A DNA stretch of 64,000 bases from Necropsobacter massiliensis (GTDB taxonomy: Bacteria > Pseudomonadota > Gammaproteobacteria > Enterobacterales > Pasteurellaceae): assembly GCF_000827595.2 (NCBI RefSeq), contig NZ_LN776183.1:124001-188000 (forward strand), read 5' to 3'. A program made the translations under genes and the position numbers. Below, piece after piece: positions 35,513 through 44,500 of this stretch (positions are counted from its first letter, which is position 1; each line of letters starts with the position of its first letter). The notes beneath the pieces were generated by a model. That model did not search any database and had not been told where the DNA came from. It was given only the letters and a program-made list of their open reading frames with translations.

Positions 35513-37450
35513 ATGCGATTATTTATAGCGGAAAAACCTAGCCTTGCGCGCGCCATTGCCGATGTGCTGCCAAAACCGCAGCAACGCGGCGACGGCTTTA
35601 TTCGCTGCGGTGAAAACGATTATGTGACCTGGTGTGTCGGTCATCTGTTGGAGCAGGCAGAGCCGGACGCCTATGACGCGCGATTTAAACAATGGCGGTT
35701 GGAATATTTGCCGATTGTGCCGGAAAAATGGCAGCTGATTCCGCGTAACGCAGTGAAAAAACAATTGGATATTGTGGTTAAATTGATTCGTCAGGCAGAT
35801 GAGCTGATTAATGCCGGCGACCCGGACAGAGAAGGGCAACTGCTGGTTGATGAAGTGTTTAATTATGCCGATTTGCCTGCGGAGAAACGCAATCGGATTC
35901 AGCGTTGCCTGATTAGCGATTTAAACCCCAATGCAGTGGACAAGGCGGTACATAAGCTGCTGCCTAATCGTGATTTTATTCCGCTGGCGACTTCCGCACT
36001 GGCGCGGGCGCGGGCAGATTGGCTGTACGGCATTAATATGACTCGCGCTTATACCATTCGCGGGCGACAGGCGGGATATGACGGCGTATTGTCGGTCGGG
36101 CGCGTGCAAACTCCGGTGTTGGGGCTGATTGTGCGTCGCGATCTGGAAATTGAACATTTCCAGCCGAAGGATTTTTTTGAGGTGCAGGCGTGGATTGATA
36201 CACAAGAGGAAACGCCGCAAAAATTCACCGCACTTTGGCAACCGAGCAAAGCCTGTGAAGATTATCAGGATGAAGACGGTAGGGTGCTTTCCCGCGCGCT
36301 GGCGGAAAATGTGGTAAAACGCATTAGCGGACAACCGGCGGAAGTGACGGAATATCTCGATAAACGGGAAAAAGAAACCGCGCCACTGCCGTATTCGCTG
36401 TCCGCATTGCAAATCGACGCCGCGAAACGCTACGGATTATCGGCACAGGCGGTGCTGGATACTTGCCAACGCTTATATGAAACCCATAAACTGATCACCT
36501 ATCCGCGTTCCGACTGCCGTTATCTGCCGCAGGAGCATTTTGCCGAACGACAGAAAGTGCTGGATGCAATTTCAACTCAATTGAACGTTTATCGCCCCTT
36601 GCCCGATATTGTCGATTCGGAACAGAAAAACCGCTGTTGGAATGATAAAAAGGTGGAAGCGCATCATGCAATTATTCCCACGGCGAAAAATAAACCCGTC
36701 GCACTCAATCAGACCGAACAGAATGTATACGAACTGATTGCGCGCCAGTATCTGATGCAATTTTGCCCCGATGCGGAATATCGCAAGAGCAAAATTACCC
36801 TAAATATTGCCGGCGGCACTTTTATCGCGCAAGCGCGTAATTTACACACGGCGGGGTGGAAACAGTTGTGGGGAAAAGAGGATGAAGACGAACAACAGCA
36901 AGAGCCGCCGTTGCCGATAGTGAAAAAAGGGCAGATTCTGTTATGTGAAAAGGGTGAAATTATCAGTAAAAAAACACAGCCGCCAAAGCCTTTTACCGAT
37001 GCGACCCTGCTTTCCGCCATGACCGGTATCGCTCGCTTTGTGCAGGATAAAGAATTGAAAAAAATCCTGCGCGAAACCGACGGTTTAGGCACCGAAGCCA
37101 CGCGTGCCGGCATTATTGAGCTGCTGTTTAAACGCGGTTTTTTATATAAAAAAGGCAAAAATATTCACAGCTCGGCAGCCGGACGGATTTTAATTCAGGC
37201 ATTGCCCGATATCGCCACCTTACCGGATATGACCGCCCATTGGGAAGCGCAGCTGGACGGCATCAGCCGTAAACAGGCGACATACGCTCAGTTTATGGAT
37301 AACTTGGTCCGCCTATTGCCCGAACTGTTGCGCTATGTGAATTTGAGCGCCCTACGTCAGCTAAACAGTGCAACAAAAATGCCAGCACCGAAAAGGAAAG
37401 GCGGCTCGCGCAAAAGTGCGGTGCAAAAAAATGCTGTTTCGGCTGGGTGA
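35513..37450 (+). CDS. topB: DNA topoisomerase III
   Basis: Type IA topoisomerase that decatenates DNA through single-strand passage. The 645-residue protein (E. coli 653) has the Toprim start [20 protein letters not shown] with catalytic Glu7, the acidic Toprim motif [16 protein letters not shown], and the active-site Tyr330 in [33 protein letters not shown] is also typical. No C-terminal zinc fingers are present, as expected for TopB. It is monocistronic and divergent from ybaB. Confidence 0.95.
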   Translation: MRLFIAEKPSLARAIADVLPKPQQRGDGFIRCGENDYVTWCVGHLLEQAEPDAYDARFKQWRLEYLPIVPEKWQLIPRNAVKKQLDIVVKLIRQADELINAGDPDREGQLLVDEVFNYADLPAEKRNRIQRCLISDLNPNAVDKAVHKLLPNRDFIPLATSALARARADWLYGINMTRAYTIRGRQAGYDGVLSVGRVQTPVLGLIVRRDLEIEHFQPKDFFEVQAWIDTQEETPQKFTALWQPSKACEDYQDEDGRVLSRALAENVVKRISGQPAEVTEYLDKREKETAPLPYSLSALQIDAAKRYGLSAQAVLDTCQRLYETHKLITYPRSDCRYLPQEHFAERQKVLDAISTQLNVYRPLPDIVDSEQKNRCWNDKKVEAHHAIIPTAKNKPVALNQTEQNVYELIARQYLMQFCPDAEYRKSKITLNIAGGTFIAQARNLHTAGWKQLWGKEDEDEQQQEPPLPIVKKGQILLCEKGEIISKKTQPPKPFTDATLLSAMTGIARFVQDKELKKILRETDGLGTEATRAGIIELLFKRGFLYKKGKNIHSSAAGRILIQALPDIATLPDMTAHWEAQLDGISRKQATYAQFMDNLVRLLPELLRYVNLSALRQLNSATKMPAPKRKGGSRKSAVQKNAVSAG

Positions 37451-37560
37451 AATTAACACAATCGGCAGCGATTTCATGAAAACCGCTTGCTTATGCCGCG
37501 GATATTCGATAATATCCGCACGTTAAATTAATTGCTATTTGTAAACAAGAGAACAAGATA

Positions 37561-37911
37561 ATGTATCAAGCACTGTTAATCGTTTATTTACTGGTATCTA
37601 TCGCCCTGATCGGCTTTATTTTACTCCAGCAGGGTAAAGGCGCAAATGCCGGCGCATCATTCGGCGGCGGTGCTTCCGGTACGGTTTTCGGTTCTGCCGG
37701 TGCGGGTAATTTCTTGTCGCGGACTACCGCCGTATTAGCGACGGTTTTCTTTATTGTCAGCCTTGCCATTGGTAATATTAACTCGCACCGCAACAATGTA
37801 CAGCAGGGCGCGTTCGACGATTTATCGCAAGCGGCGGAACAAATTCAGCAACAGCAACCGGCAGCGCCTGCCGCAGAAAAAGAACAACAAAACAGCGACA
37901 TCCCGCAATAA
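37561..37911 (+). CDS. secG: Protein-export membrane protein SecG
   Basis: Small subunit of the SecYEG translocon. The 116-residue protein has two membrane helices (ALLIVYLLVSIALIGFILLQ and TTAVLATVFFIVSLAIGNI) joined by the conserved loop QQGKGANAGASFGGGASGTVFGS, and a Gln/Ala-rich tail. tRNA-Leu(GAG) follows after nine bases, the same linkage as secG-leuU in E. coli. Confidence 0.95.
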   Translation: MYQALLIVYLLVSIALIGFILLQQGKGANAGASFGGGASGTVFGSAGAGNFLSRTTAVLATVFFIVSLAIGNINSHRNNVQQGAFDDLSQAAEQIQQQQPAAPAAEKEQQNSDIPQ

Positions 37912-37920
37912 TCGTATTTC

Positions 37921-38006
37921 GCTCTGATGGTGGAATTGGTAGACACGCTATCTTGAGGGGGTAGTGTCCGTAGGACGTGCGAGTTCAAGTCTCGCTCAGA
38001 GCACCA
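37921..38006 (+). tRNA. leuU: tRNA-Leu (anticodon GAG)
   Basis: The 86-nt gene starts GCTCTGATGGTGGAATTGG, has anticodon stem CTATC/GGTAG around TTGAGGG (GAG), a class II variable arm, the T loop GTTCAAGTC and acceptor TCAGAGC followed by an encoded CCA. It is probably cotranscribed with secG. Phage-integrase remnants directly downstream show it served as an attachment site. Confidence 0.95.
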
Positions 38007-38017
38007 CAACACTCAAC

Positions 38018-38054
38018 AAAGCCTTTCGCAACCCAACGAAAGGCTTTATTTTTT
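38018..38054 (+). terminator. Terminator of secG-tRNA-Leu
   Basis: AAAGCCTTTCG (38018-38028) and CGAAAGGCTTT (38037-38047) form a perfect stem followed by ATTTTTT. Confidence 0.85.
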
Positions 38055-38090
38055 CCACTAATTACAAGAGGTTATCGCATTTTAACCCCT

Positions 38091-38170
38091 CGCACCTAAA
38101 CGCATCTAAACGTCTCTAACCACGAATTTTAGTAACTATCATAGTAACTATGAGAAATTTTAGTTACTAT
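38091..38170. repeat. Short repeats beside the tRNA: probable integrase arm sites
   Basis: Three consecutive 10-base imperfect repeats (CGCACCTAAA, CGCATCTAAA, CGTCTCTAAC at 38091-38120) are followed by TAGTAACTAT at 38130-38139 and 38142-38151 and the inverse TAGTTACTA at 38161-38169. Their size and place between the tRNA and an integrase remnant fit phage integrase arm-type binding sites. This is inference from position. Confidence 0.45.
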
Positions 38171-38209
38171 TCGCCCAATCTGGTGTTACTACGATAGGAG
38201 AGAGGCCTT

Positions 38210-38380
38210 GTGTCACGCATTAAGAAGCCTTTAACAGAGACAGAAATCAGGAAAGCAAAGCTAAAAGAAAAAGAATATCCTTTATCTGATGGTGGCGAGC
38301 TGATTCTAAGAGTTAAACCGAATGGATCTAAAATTTGGTTGTTTAATTATTGGTTGGTGATTGAACAATTAAGCCTTTGA
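38210..38380 (+). pseudogene. Tyrosine integrase, N-terminal remnant
   Basis: A GTG start after ATAGGAGA encodes 56 codons. The first ~48 residues (LTETEIRKAKLKEKEYPLSD, GGELILRVKPNGSKIWLFNYW) match the N-terminal arm-binding domain of P4-type phage integrases, which are normally about 400 residues. Similarity stops near 38353 and a stop comes eight codons later, so the catalytic domain has been lost. It lies 200 bases after tRNA-Leu(GAG), the classical location of such an integrase. Confidence 0.8.
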
Positions 38381-38563
38381 ATGTGGTGTATTAATATTTG
38401 TATTATTGTTTTTTTCTTCTTCCTCTGATTGAGCAGAAAAGTAACCAAATACAAATAATACCGTTATTGCTGCTAAAACGGTGGGCAACCAACTCTCTAA
38501 TAAAACAATCGGCACAAGCATAATTAACACGATGCCTAACGAAAGATACCAAAAGCGCACCAA
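38369..38563 (-). CDS. Small membrane protein, unknown (second of an overlapping pair)
   Basis: The frame gives up to 64 residues with two hydrophobic stretches (LGIVLIMLVPIVLL and TVLAAITVLFVFGYF) and an acidic, Asn-rich tail (SEEEEKNNNTN). No ATG opens the frame; TTG/GTG at 38563/38560 or an internal GTG or ATG could serve, probably by coupling to the upstream overlapping frame. No family recognised. It overlaps the end of the integrase remnant on the other strand, within the prophage scar. Confidence 0.35.
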   Translation of the reverse strand: MVRFWYLSLGIVLIMLVPIVLLESWLPTVLAAITVLFVFGYFSAQSEEEEKNNNTNINTPHSKA

Positions 38564-38676
38564 TAAATACAGCAGACAGCAATAGCAGATAAGGCAACAA
38601 AACCAAACATTACAACTACGCCAAGGGCAATTCCAATGGCAATAGGCGTAACAATCAAGAAAAGAATAAGTTCCAT
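38536..38676 (-). CDS. Very small membrane protein, unknown (first of an overlapping pair)
   Basis: A 46-residue frame (MELILFLIVTPIAIG, VVVMFGFVALSAIAV, CCIYWCAFGIFR) with two hydrophobic segments. The ATG at 38676 is preceded by a strong AAGGAGG with good spacing, which argues that it is translated. It overlaps the next small membrane frame by 28 bases. Not recognised; its position among phage remnants suggests phage or cargo origin. Confidence 0.45.
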   Translation of the reverse strand: MELILFLIVTPIAIGIALGVVVMFGFVALSAIAVCCIYWCAFGIFR

Positions 38677-38680
38677 AGTG

Positions 38681-38993
38681 CCTCCTTAGTTTTGTTCATT
38701 ATTTAGCAACCATTTTTGAAAAGTTAAGAAAAAGTGAGCCTAAAATGAAAAAGTTAGGCATGAATGTGGCGATAGTGCAGCCAACACCGTTGCAAATAGA
38801 TACCCGTCCGCCGTTATCTACCCATCCTACCGCGCAGCAGGTCGCCACTCAACCGCTGGCGGTAAATATCACGATCCATGCCGCGTCGGGACAGGATGAA
38901 CGCACCATTGCGCGCATGGTTGCTCAAGAAATGCAACGCATTCAAAACCAACAGCAGGCAAGGTTGCGCAGCCGTTTACGCGACAGAGAATAA
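38681..38993 (+). pseudogene. Phage tail tape-measure protein, C-terminal remnant
   Basis: The open frame encodes the kind of C-terminus seen in phage tape-measure proteins: VNITIHAASGQDERTIARMV, then AQEMQRIQNQQQARLRSRLRDRE. An ATG at 38745 gives 82 residues, but the frame is open and related further upstream (YLATIFEKLRKSEPK), showing that it is a truncated longer gene rather than a small one. It is separated from the integrase remnant by about 300 bases, so the rest of the prophage has been deleted. Confidence 0.65.
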
Positions 38994-39016
38994 CAACAGG
39001 GCGCAAGCCCTTTTTG

Positions 39017-39045
39017 TTGATATTATTCTGAAATACGATTATATT
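39017..39045 (+). promoter_or_regulatory. Promoter of the toxin-antitoxin pair
   Basis: TTGATA (39017-39022) and TATATT (39040-39045) are separated by 17 bases, 33 bases before the antitoxin ATG. The sequence around the -10 box contains GAT/ATC inverted repeats that could bind an autorepressor. Confidence 0.5.
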
Positions 39046-39077
39046 GTGATCATCCTTAAAACCTGAAAGGAGGATAT

Positions 39078-39266
39078 ATGCTAAAAGAAACAGGGTATGA
39101 TGAATATCTGGTCCAGCAAATCAAGTTAGGACGTGACGATATTAAAGCCGGACGCGTCATTTCTTTTGAAGATGCAAAGCAACATTGGCAAAGAACGCTT
39201 GGACAAAAAGCATTAGAAATTGCCGAACAGAATGAAGAACTGGAAAAAGAACTGATTTATGGCTAA
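39078..39266 (+). CDS. Antitoxin of a type II toxin-antitoxin pair
   Basis: A 62-residue acidic protein (MLKETGYDEYLVQQIKLGRD, then DIKAGRVISFEDAKQHWQ) with a helical C-terminus rich in Glu. Size, charge and place directly before a ParE/RelE-like toxin frame support an antitoxin; the motif AGRVISFEDAKQ resembles short antitoxins paired with ParE-like toxins. A strong AAAGGAGG precedes the ATG. Its stop codon overlaps an ATG at 39259 (ATGGCTAA) that would be the natural toxin start. Confidence 0.7.
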   Translation: MLKETGYDEYLVQQIKLGRDDIKAGRVISFEDAKQHWQRTLGQKALEIAEQNEELEKELIYG

Positions 39267-39284
39267 AAACTGCTTATCTCTAAA

Positions 39285-39542
39285 TTGGCAGAAAGAAATA
39301 TTGATGAGATTCTACAAAACGTCTATGAATTCACCAGCTCCGCGACCAGTTCACAAAAATTGTTAAATGATTTTATCAAACATTTTGAACTTATCAGCAT
39401 GTTACCTAAAAGCGGCAAATTGCAAGCTGACAAGACAAGAATTACTTTCTGCCGGCATTATCGGATCGTCTATCAGGAAGCCGGCGAGTGTCTGGAAATC
39501 ATCACGGTTATACACAGCCGAAGAAAATATCCCCAGTTCTAA
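39285..39542 (+). CDS. RelE/ParE-family toxin, 5' end probably frameshifted
   Basis: The frame encodes the body of a ParE/RelE toxin: LAERNIDEILQNVYEFT, SSQKLLNDFIKHFELI, LPKSGKLQADKTRITFCRHYRIVYQEAG and a basic end IHSRRKYPQF. The only starts in this frame are TTG at 39285 or rarer codons. The expected start, ATG at 39259 overlapping the antitoxin stop, is in another frame; adding one A to the five-A run at 39265-39269 would join it to give MAKKLLISKLAERN. The gene may be inactive, use TTG, or depend on slippage. Confidence 0.65.
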   Translation: MAERNIDEILQNVYEFTSSATSSQKLLNDFIKHFELISMLPKSGKLQADKTRITFCRHYRIVYQEAGECLEIITVIHSRRKYPQF

Positions 39543-39548
39543 TAACCC

Positions 39549-39574
39549 AAAAACCGATTTACCATCGGTTTTTT
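39549..39574 (+). terminator. Terminator after the toxin gene
   Basis: AAAAACCGAT (39549-39558) and ATCGGTTTTT (39564-39573) form a perfect stem with flanking A and T runs. Confidence 0.8.
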
Positions 39575-39935
39575 GTTATCTACATTTTCACACCCGCACA
39601 AACTTTATGACTTTCCGCAATATTTCAATTGAAATGAAAAAAAATTCACTAAAATGAAAAAAAATTCATTGAAATGAATAAGAAAAGTATGATTTCTAAA
39701 ATCTATTTCAGGTTTTGTAAAGAAGTGCAAATATTGACGAGTTAGATTGAATAAAAACTAATTGTCTATAATATGGCGGGGATTTTAGCGTAAGTCCACA
39801 CTATTTTTAATGCCATTATCCCGATCGAGTCATCAGTCTTTCCAGTGTATTAGATTGTAAGGGTAAAACAGGGAAACCTTGCATGCCAGTCAGTGTGACA
39901 TACCTTCGCCTCTATTTTAACTAAGGATCTATTTT
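39575..39935 (+). promoter_or_regulatory. Adhesin upstream region with A/T-rich repeat
   Basis: This 361-base gap has two near-identical copies of AAATGAAAAAAAATTCA (about 39635-39676), a TATAAT at 39767-39772 without a good -35 box, and a long leader of roughly 150 bases before the adhesin ATG, with the site TAAGGAT. The repeats could bind a regulator or alter promoter geometry. I found no small gene and no known riboswitch. Confidence 0.35.
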
Positions 39936-41552
39936 ATGAATAAAATTTTTAAAGTTATTTGGAATCATGCTACACAAAGCTGGGTTGCGGTTTCAGAATT
40001 AGATAAAGCAAAAGGGAAAACAAAATCATCTTCAGGTCAGAAAAAAGGTGTTGCGGTGTTGGCGCTTTCCGTTGCGGCAGCAGGCAGTTGTTTAATTGGT
40101 GGCTCAGCATTGGCGGTAACGGCAACAAATACTCCCGGAGAAGTGAGAAGTACCGATAAAGAGATTGCAATTGGCGCAGGCTCTAAAGTTGTTAATACAT
40201 CAACTGTTTCTACATCATCCAGTGCAGGCGGTACGACACTCGGCGGTATGGCAATTGGCTCTAATTCTACTACAGTGGGAACAGGAGTATCCATCGGTTT
40301 AGATGCTTTTGCCGGTTCTGACTCATTGGCATTTGGTGCAGGTGCAACCGCGAATACAAATGATAAGGGTAATAATACCACTGCTCCTAGTACCGCGATT
40401 GGTAATGGTGCTTATTCAGCAGGCGAATATGCATTAGCCGTAGGTGCTTATTCTAAAGCGGCAGCGAACAGTTCAATTGCACAGGGGGTGCTGGCTGCAA
40501 CTTCAAAAGCGGGATCGATAGCTATTGGTCGTCAGTCCGGTGCGAGCACAACTCAGGGAACAAGAACTTTAAGTAACGGCATACAAATTCCAACAGTTAT
40601 TGTTAATCAATCGGAAGGACATGGCTCTGTTTCTCTGGGGACCCGTAGTCATGCTTATGGCGATTTAGGTGTTGCTATCGGTCAGTCTGCTTCAGTCAGC
40701 AATACTTCTGCACTATCGGTAGCGTTAGGAGCTAAATCGGTGGCAGGAGCATTTAATAATGAACAGTCTTCCACCAATGTAACCTTTTTAAATGCTTCCG
40801 GGGTAAATCAAACTAAAGAATATGCCGGGACTTATAAAGCGGTAACCATACCAACTACCGATTCCGATAAATTAATGACAGCAAGCCAAGCGAATGGTAC
40901 CAGCGTATTGGCTATCGGTACCAAAGGTTCTGAACGCCAGATTCAATATGTAGCGGCAGGTCGCGTTACTGAAAATTCTACCGATGCAATCAACGGTTCT
41001 CAGCTATACCATGTATTAAAGAACGTGGGCTTTAATGTACATAACTCAAGTGATAGTTCTGTCGCTCGTATTAATAATGATTCCCATATCCAATTTAAAG
41101 ACGGTAATTTAACCGAAGTGGTGGCTGCTGCAAAAAACGATGGCGTTAATGCAACGGTAACCGTCAATGTTAAACAAGGCAGTTTTGATACTACTAATAA
41201 TGGTACTGTCGCCGCCAACACTACACAAACCGGTGTGGCGACCGTTGCTGATGTGGCGAAAGCGGTGCAGGATGCGGGTTGGTATGCGACTTCGAATAAA
41301 ACAGGAACAGGGACTAATACCGGTTCAAGTAAAGAATTGGTTAATCCGGGCGAAACTGTAACCTTTATTGCCGGAGATAATATTAATATCACGCAAAGTG
41401 GCAGCAATTTCACTATCTCTTCAACGGCAACGAGCGGAAATGCCACCGGCGTGCATTATTATAGTGTGAAGGATGATGGCACACATAAAGATAACTACAA
41501 TAACGATGGTGCCACAGCCAATAATGCCTTAGCTTGCCGGTGTTGCCGCTAA
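39936..41552 (+). CDS. Trimeric autotransporter adhesin, N-terminal part (frameshifted)
   Basis: Surface adhesin of the YadA/Hia type. The N-terminus is an extended signal peptide (MNKIFKVIWNHATQSWVAV, then a basic stretch and the hydrophobic VAVLALSVAAAGSCLIGG). It continues with YadA-like head repeats (AIG.GA/AVGAYS types) and a neck motif AAGRVTENSTDAINGSQLYHV near 40.97 kb. At 41534-41535 one extra T shifts the frame and a stop follows at 41550. Removing it (GCTGCCGGT instead of GCTTGCCGGT) joins it exactly to the downstream frame, giving an intact protein of about 2625 residues. As written, this part would be secreted without an anchor. Confidence 0.85.
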   Translation: MNKIFKVIWNHATQSWVAVSELDKAKGKTKSSSGQKKGVAVLALSVAAAGSCLIGGSALAVTATNTPGEVRSTDKEIAIGAGSKVVNTSTVSTSSSAGGTTLGGMAIGSNSTTVGTGVSIGLDAFAGSDSLAFGAGATANTNDKGNNTTAPSTAIGNGAYSAGEYALAVGAYSKAAANSSIAQGVLAATSKAGSIAIGRQSGASTTQGTRTLSNGIQIPTVIVNQSEGHGSVSLGTRSHAYGDLGVAIGQSASVSNTSALSVALGAKSVAGAFNNEQSSTNVTFLNASGVNQTKEYAGTYKAVTIPTTDSDKLMTASQANGTSVLAIGTKGSERQIQYVAAGRVTENSTDAINGSQLYHVLKNVGFNVHNSSDSSVARINNDSHIQFKDGNLTEVVAAAKNDGVNATVTVNVKQGSFDTTNNGTVAANTTQTGVATVADVAKAVQDAGWYATSNKTGTGTNTGSSKELVNPGETVTFIAGDNINITQSGSNFTISSTATSGNATGVHYYSVKDDGTHKDNYNNDGATANNALACRCCR

Positions 41553-44500
41553 AGCCAGCGCTGAAAATGCAACGGCTATTGGGGTTAACTCAACTGCATC
41601 TGGTAAAGGTAGTGTTTCCATTGGTAATCAGTCTACAGCAACCGCGCTAAGAACAGTTGCAATTGGTGAATTGGCAAATGCCACAATGAATGATGATATT
41701 GCGGTTGGTTATAATGCAAAAACTAATGCGAACAACTCAGCTAATTCCGGCAGTAAAGGCGGCGCATTGGCATTTGGTATTCATACCAATGCCGATGGCG
41801 ATAATGCAGTTGCGATTGGTAATCAAGCCAATGCGACGGGGAATTCTTCCATTGCGCTTGCCGGTAACAGCACCGGTACCGGTGCGGTAAATATCGGTTA
41901 TCAAGGCGCAGCGACCGGAGATAGTGCAGTAAGCATGGGTTATTATGCTAAAGCTAGTGCGAATTATTCAACAGCGGTCGGTAGTCAAGCTAAAGCCGGC
42001 GGTATTCAATCGGCAGCGCTGGGTGCAAATGCCAATGCTTCGGCGAATTATTCCGCTGCATTGGGCGGCAATGCCAATGCCTCTGCAAATTATTCATCAG
42101 CTGTGGGTAGTAATTCAAATGCAAGTGGTGATTATTCTTTTGCCGGTGGCTATTCTTCCAATGCGAGTAGTGAAAGTGCAATTGCACTTGGTAATCAGGC
42201 AAATGCAAGCGGGGAAAGCGCCATTGCGCAAGGTTATAACGCCAGTGCGAGCAGCGAAAGTAGTATTGCTATTGGTACGGAGACGAAGGCTTCGGGAACA
42301 CAGTCTATTGCTATTGGTAGCAGCAATAATGTATCTGGTAGTAATTCCAGTGCAATGGGTAACAACAATACTATCGCTTCAGCGGCGCAAAATACTAGCG
42401 TGTTGGGTAACAATGTCAATGCAACGACTGCCGATTCGGTTATTTTAGGTAATGCTTCCCAAGGCGATGCTTCCGTGGTCGCTTGTACTACCGCAACAGT
42501 AAATAATATTACTTATACTGGATTTGCCGGCACCAGCGTGGATTCCGGCGAATATGTCAGTGTCGGCGCGAAAGACGATGAACGTAAAATCATCAATGTC
42601 GCGGCAGGTAATATCACAGCAGATTCTACTGAAGCCATTAACGGTTCACAGCTGTATATTGTTGCGAATAATTTGACGGATTATGTGAATAATGTGTCTT
42701 GGAAACTGGGCGATAATAGCGGTACTAAAGTTGATGATGTAAAAGCTGGGGATCAGGTGAACTTTGTTAACGGTACTAATACTGTATCAAATGTGATTAA
42801 TAACGGCACAGTATCCAATGTGTCTTATAGCGTGAAGGTGGATAATTCTACCATTAAAACTGGTGCTGACGGCAACATTACTGCAAATACAACTAATTTA
42901 ACGGTGAATGGCAACGGCACTGTAAACGTTGGTGGTGACGGCTCAAATCTGGTAAATGCCACTACCGTTACCAATGCGATTAACAATGCTTCATTTGTAG
43001 CGACAATCGGCACCAATACGACTACTTTTGCTAATCAGGATGGTAAATCCAACTATACCGTGAAAGCCGGCGAAACCCTGATATTCCAAGCAGGTAAAAA
43101 CCTGAAAGTGAAACAGGAAAACGGTACGTTTACTTATGCAACAGAAGATAATGTGAGTTTTGATAACGTTACTGTCGGCAATGTGACGATTGATAAGGAC
43201 AATGGTATCAATGCAGGTAATATGACTATTACCAATGTATCCAACGGCACCAATGCAACGGATGCGGTAAATCTGAGTCAGTTAAATGCGACCAAAACTG
43301 AAGTGACTTCAAATAATAAGACCGTTAATGTGACCAGTTCGACCGGTGATAAAGGTCAGACAATTTATAATGTTGAAGTACTGACGGATGGAACAACCAT
43401 TAATAGCAATAGCACAACCGGCAAACTGGAAGTGGTAACCGGTAATACTACAACCAATAGCAACGGTACTGCCACAGTAGCGAATGGCAGCAACTCAAGC
43501 AGTGTGGCAACAGTTGGTGATATTGTTAACACTATTAACAATGTGTCTTGGAATATTACTTCCGGTACTAACGGTACAGGTACTCAAACAGGTACTCAAT
43601 CTGAGGAACAGGTTAAAGCCGGTGAAATGGTTACCTTGTTAGCCGGAGATAATATGGTGATCAAGCAAGACGGACAGAATTTCACTTACTCTGTCAGTGC
43701 GACGCCGACATTTACCAACGTGACCGTTAACGACACCTTAACCGTTGGACCGGTAAGTATTAACTCAACTGGTATCAATGCGGGCAATACGACGATCACT
43801 AATGTATCCAACGGCACCAATGCAACGGATGCGGTAAATTTGAGTCAGTTAAATGCAACCAAAACCGAAGTGACTTCAAATAATAATACTGTCAATGTTA
43901 CCAGTTCGATCGGTGATAAGGGGCAGACAATTTATAATGTTGAAGTGCTGACGGATGGAACAACCATTAATAGCAACAGCACAACCGGCAAACTGGAAGT
44001 GGTCACCGGTAATACCACAACCAATAGTAACGGTACTGCTGCGGTAGCGAATGGCAGCAACTCAAGTAGCGTGGCAACAGTCGGTGATATTGTTAACACT
44101 ATTAACAATGTGTCTTGGAAGCTGGGCGATAACAGCGGCACTAAAGTCGATGATGTAAAAGCCGGTGATCAGATTAATTTTGTTAACGGCACCAATACCG
44201 TGGCGAATGTGACTGTTACCAAAAACGGCACAGTCTCCAATGTGTCTTACAGCGTTAATGTGGATAATTCCACCATTAAAACTGACGGTGATAAAATTGT
44301 TGCTAATACCACGAATTTGACGGTAAACGATAACGGCACTGTAGCAGTTGATACTAACGGAAACGGTTCAAATCTGGTGAATGCCACTACCGTTACCAAT
44401 GCGATTAACAACGCTTCCTTTGTAGCGACAATTGGCAGTGATAGCACTGATTTTGAAGATCAAAAAGGCAAGTCTGAATATAAAGTGAAAGCTGGCGAAA

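Noticed and set aside
38745-38993. Intact 82-residue small gene
   Set aside because: The frame and the similarity extend upstream of the ATG, and the sequence looks like the end of a tape-measure protein, so it is a remnant.
39840-39935. Possible riboswitch in the adhesin leader
   Set aside because: Some GGGAAACC and GTCAGTGTGAC elements look structured, but the sequence does not fit the cobalamin or other consensus motifs I know.
41540-42460. Regular short repeats that could suggest a CRISPR array or satellite DNA
   Set aside because: They are imperfect, in frame, and translate into YadA-type beta-roll head repeats; there are no identical repeats with unique spacers.
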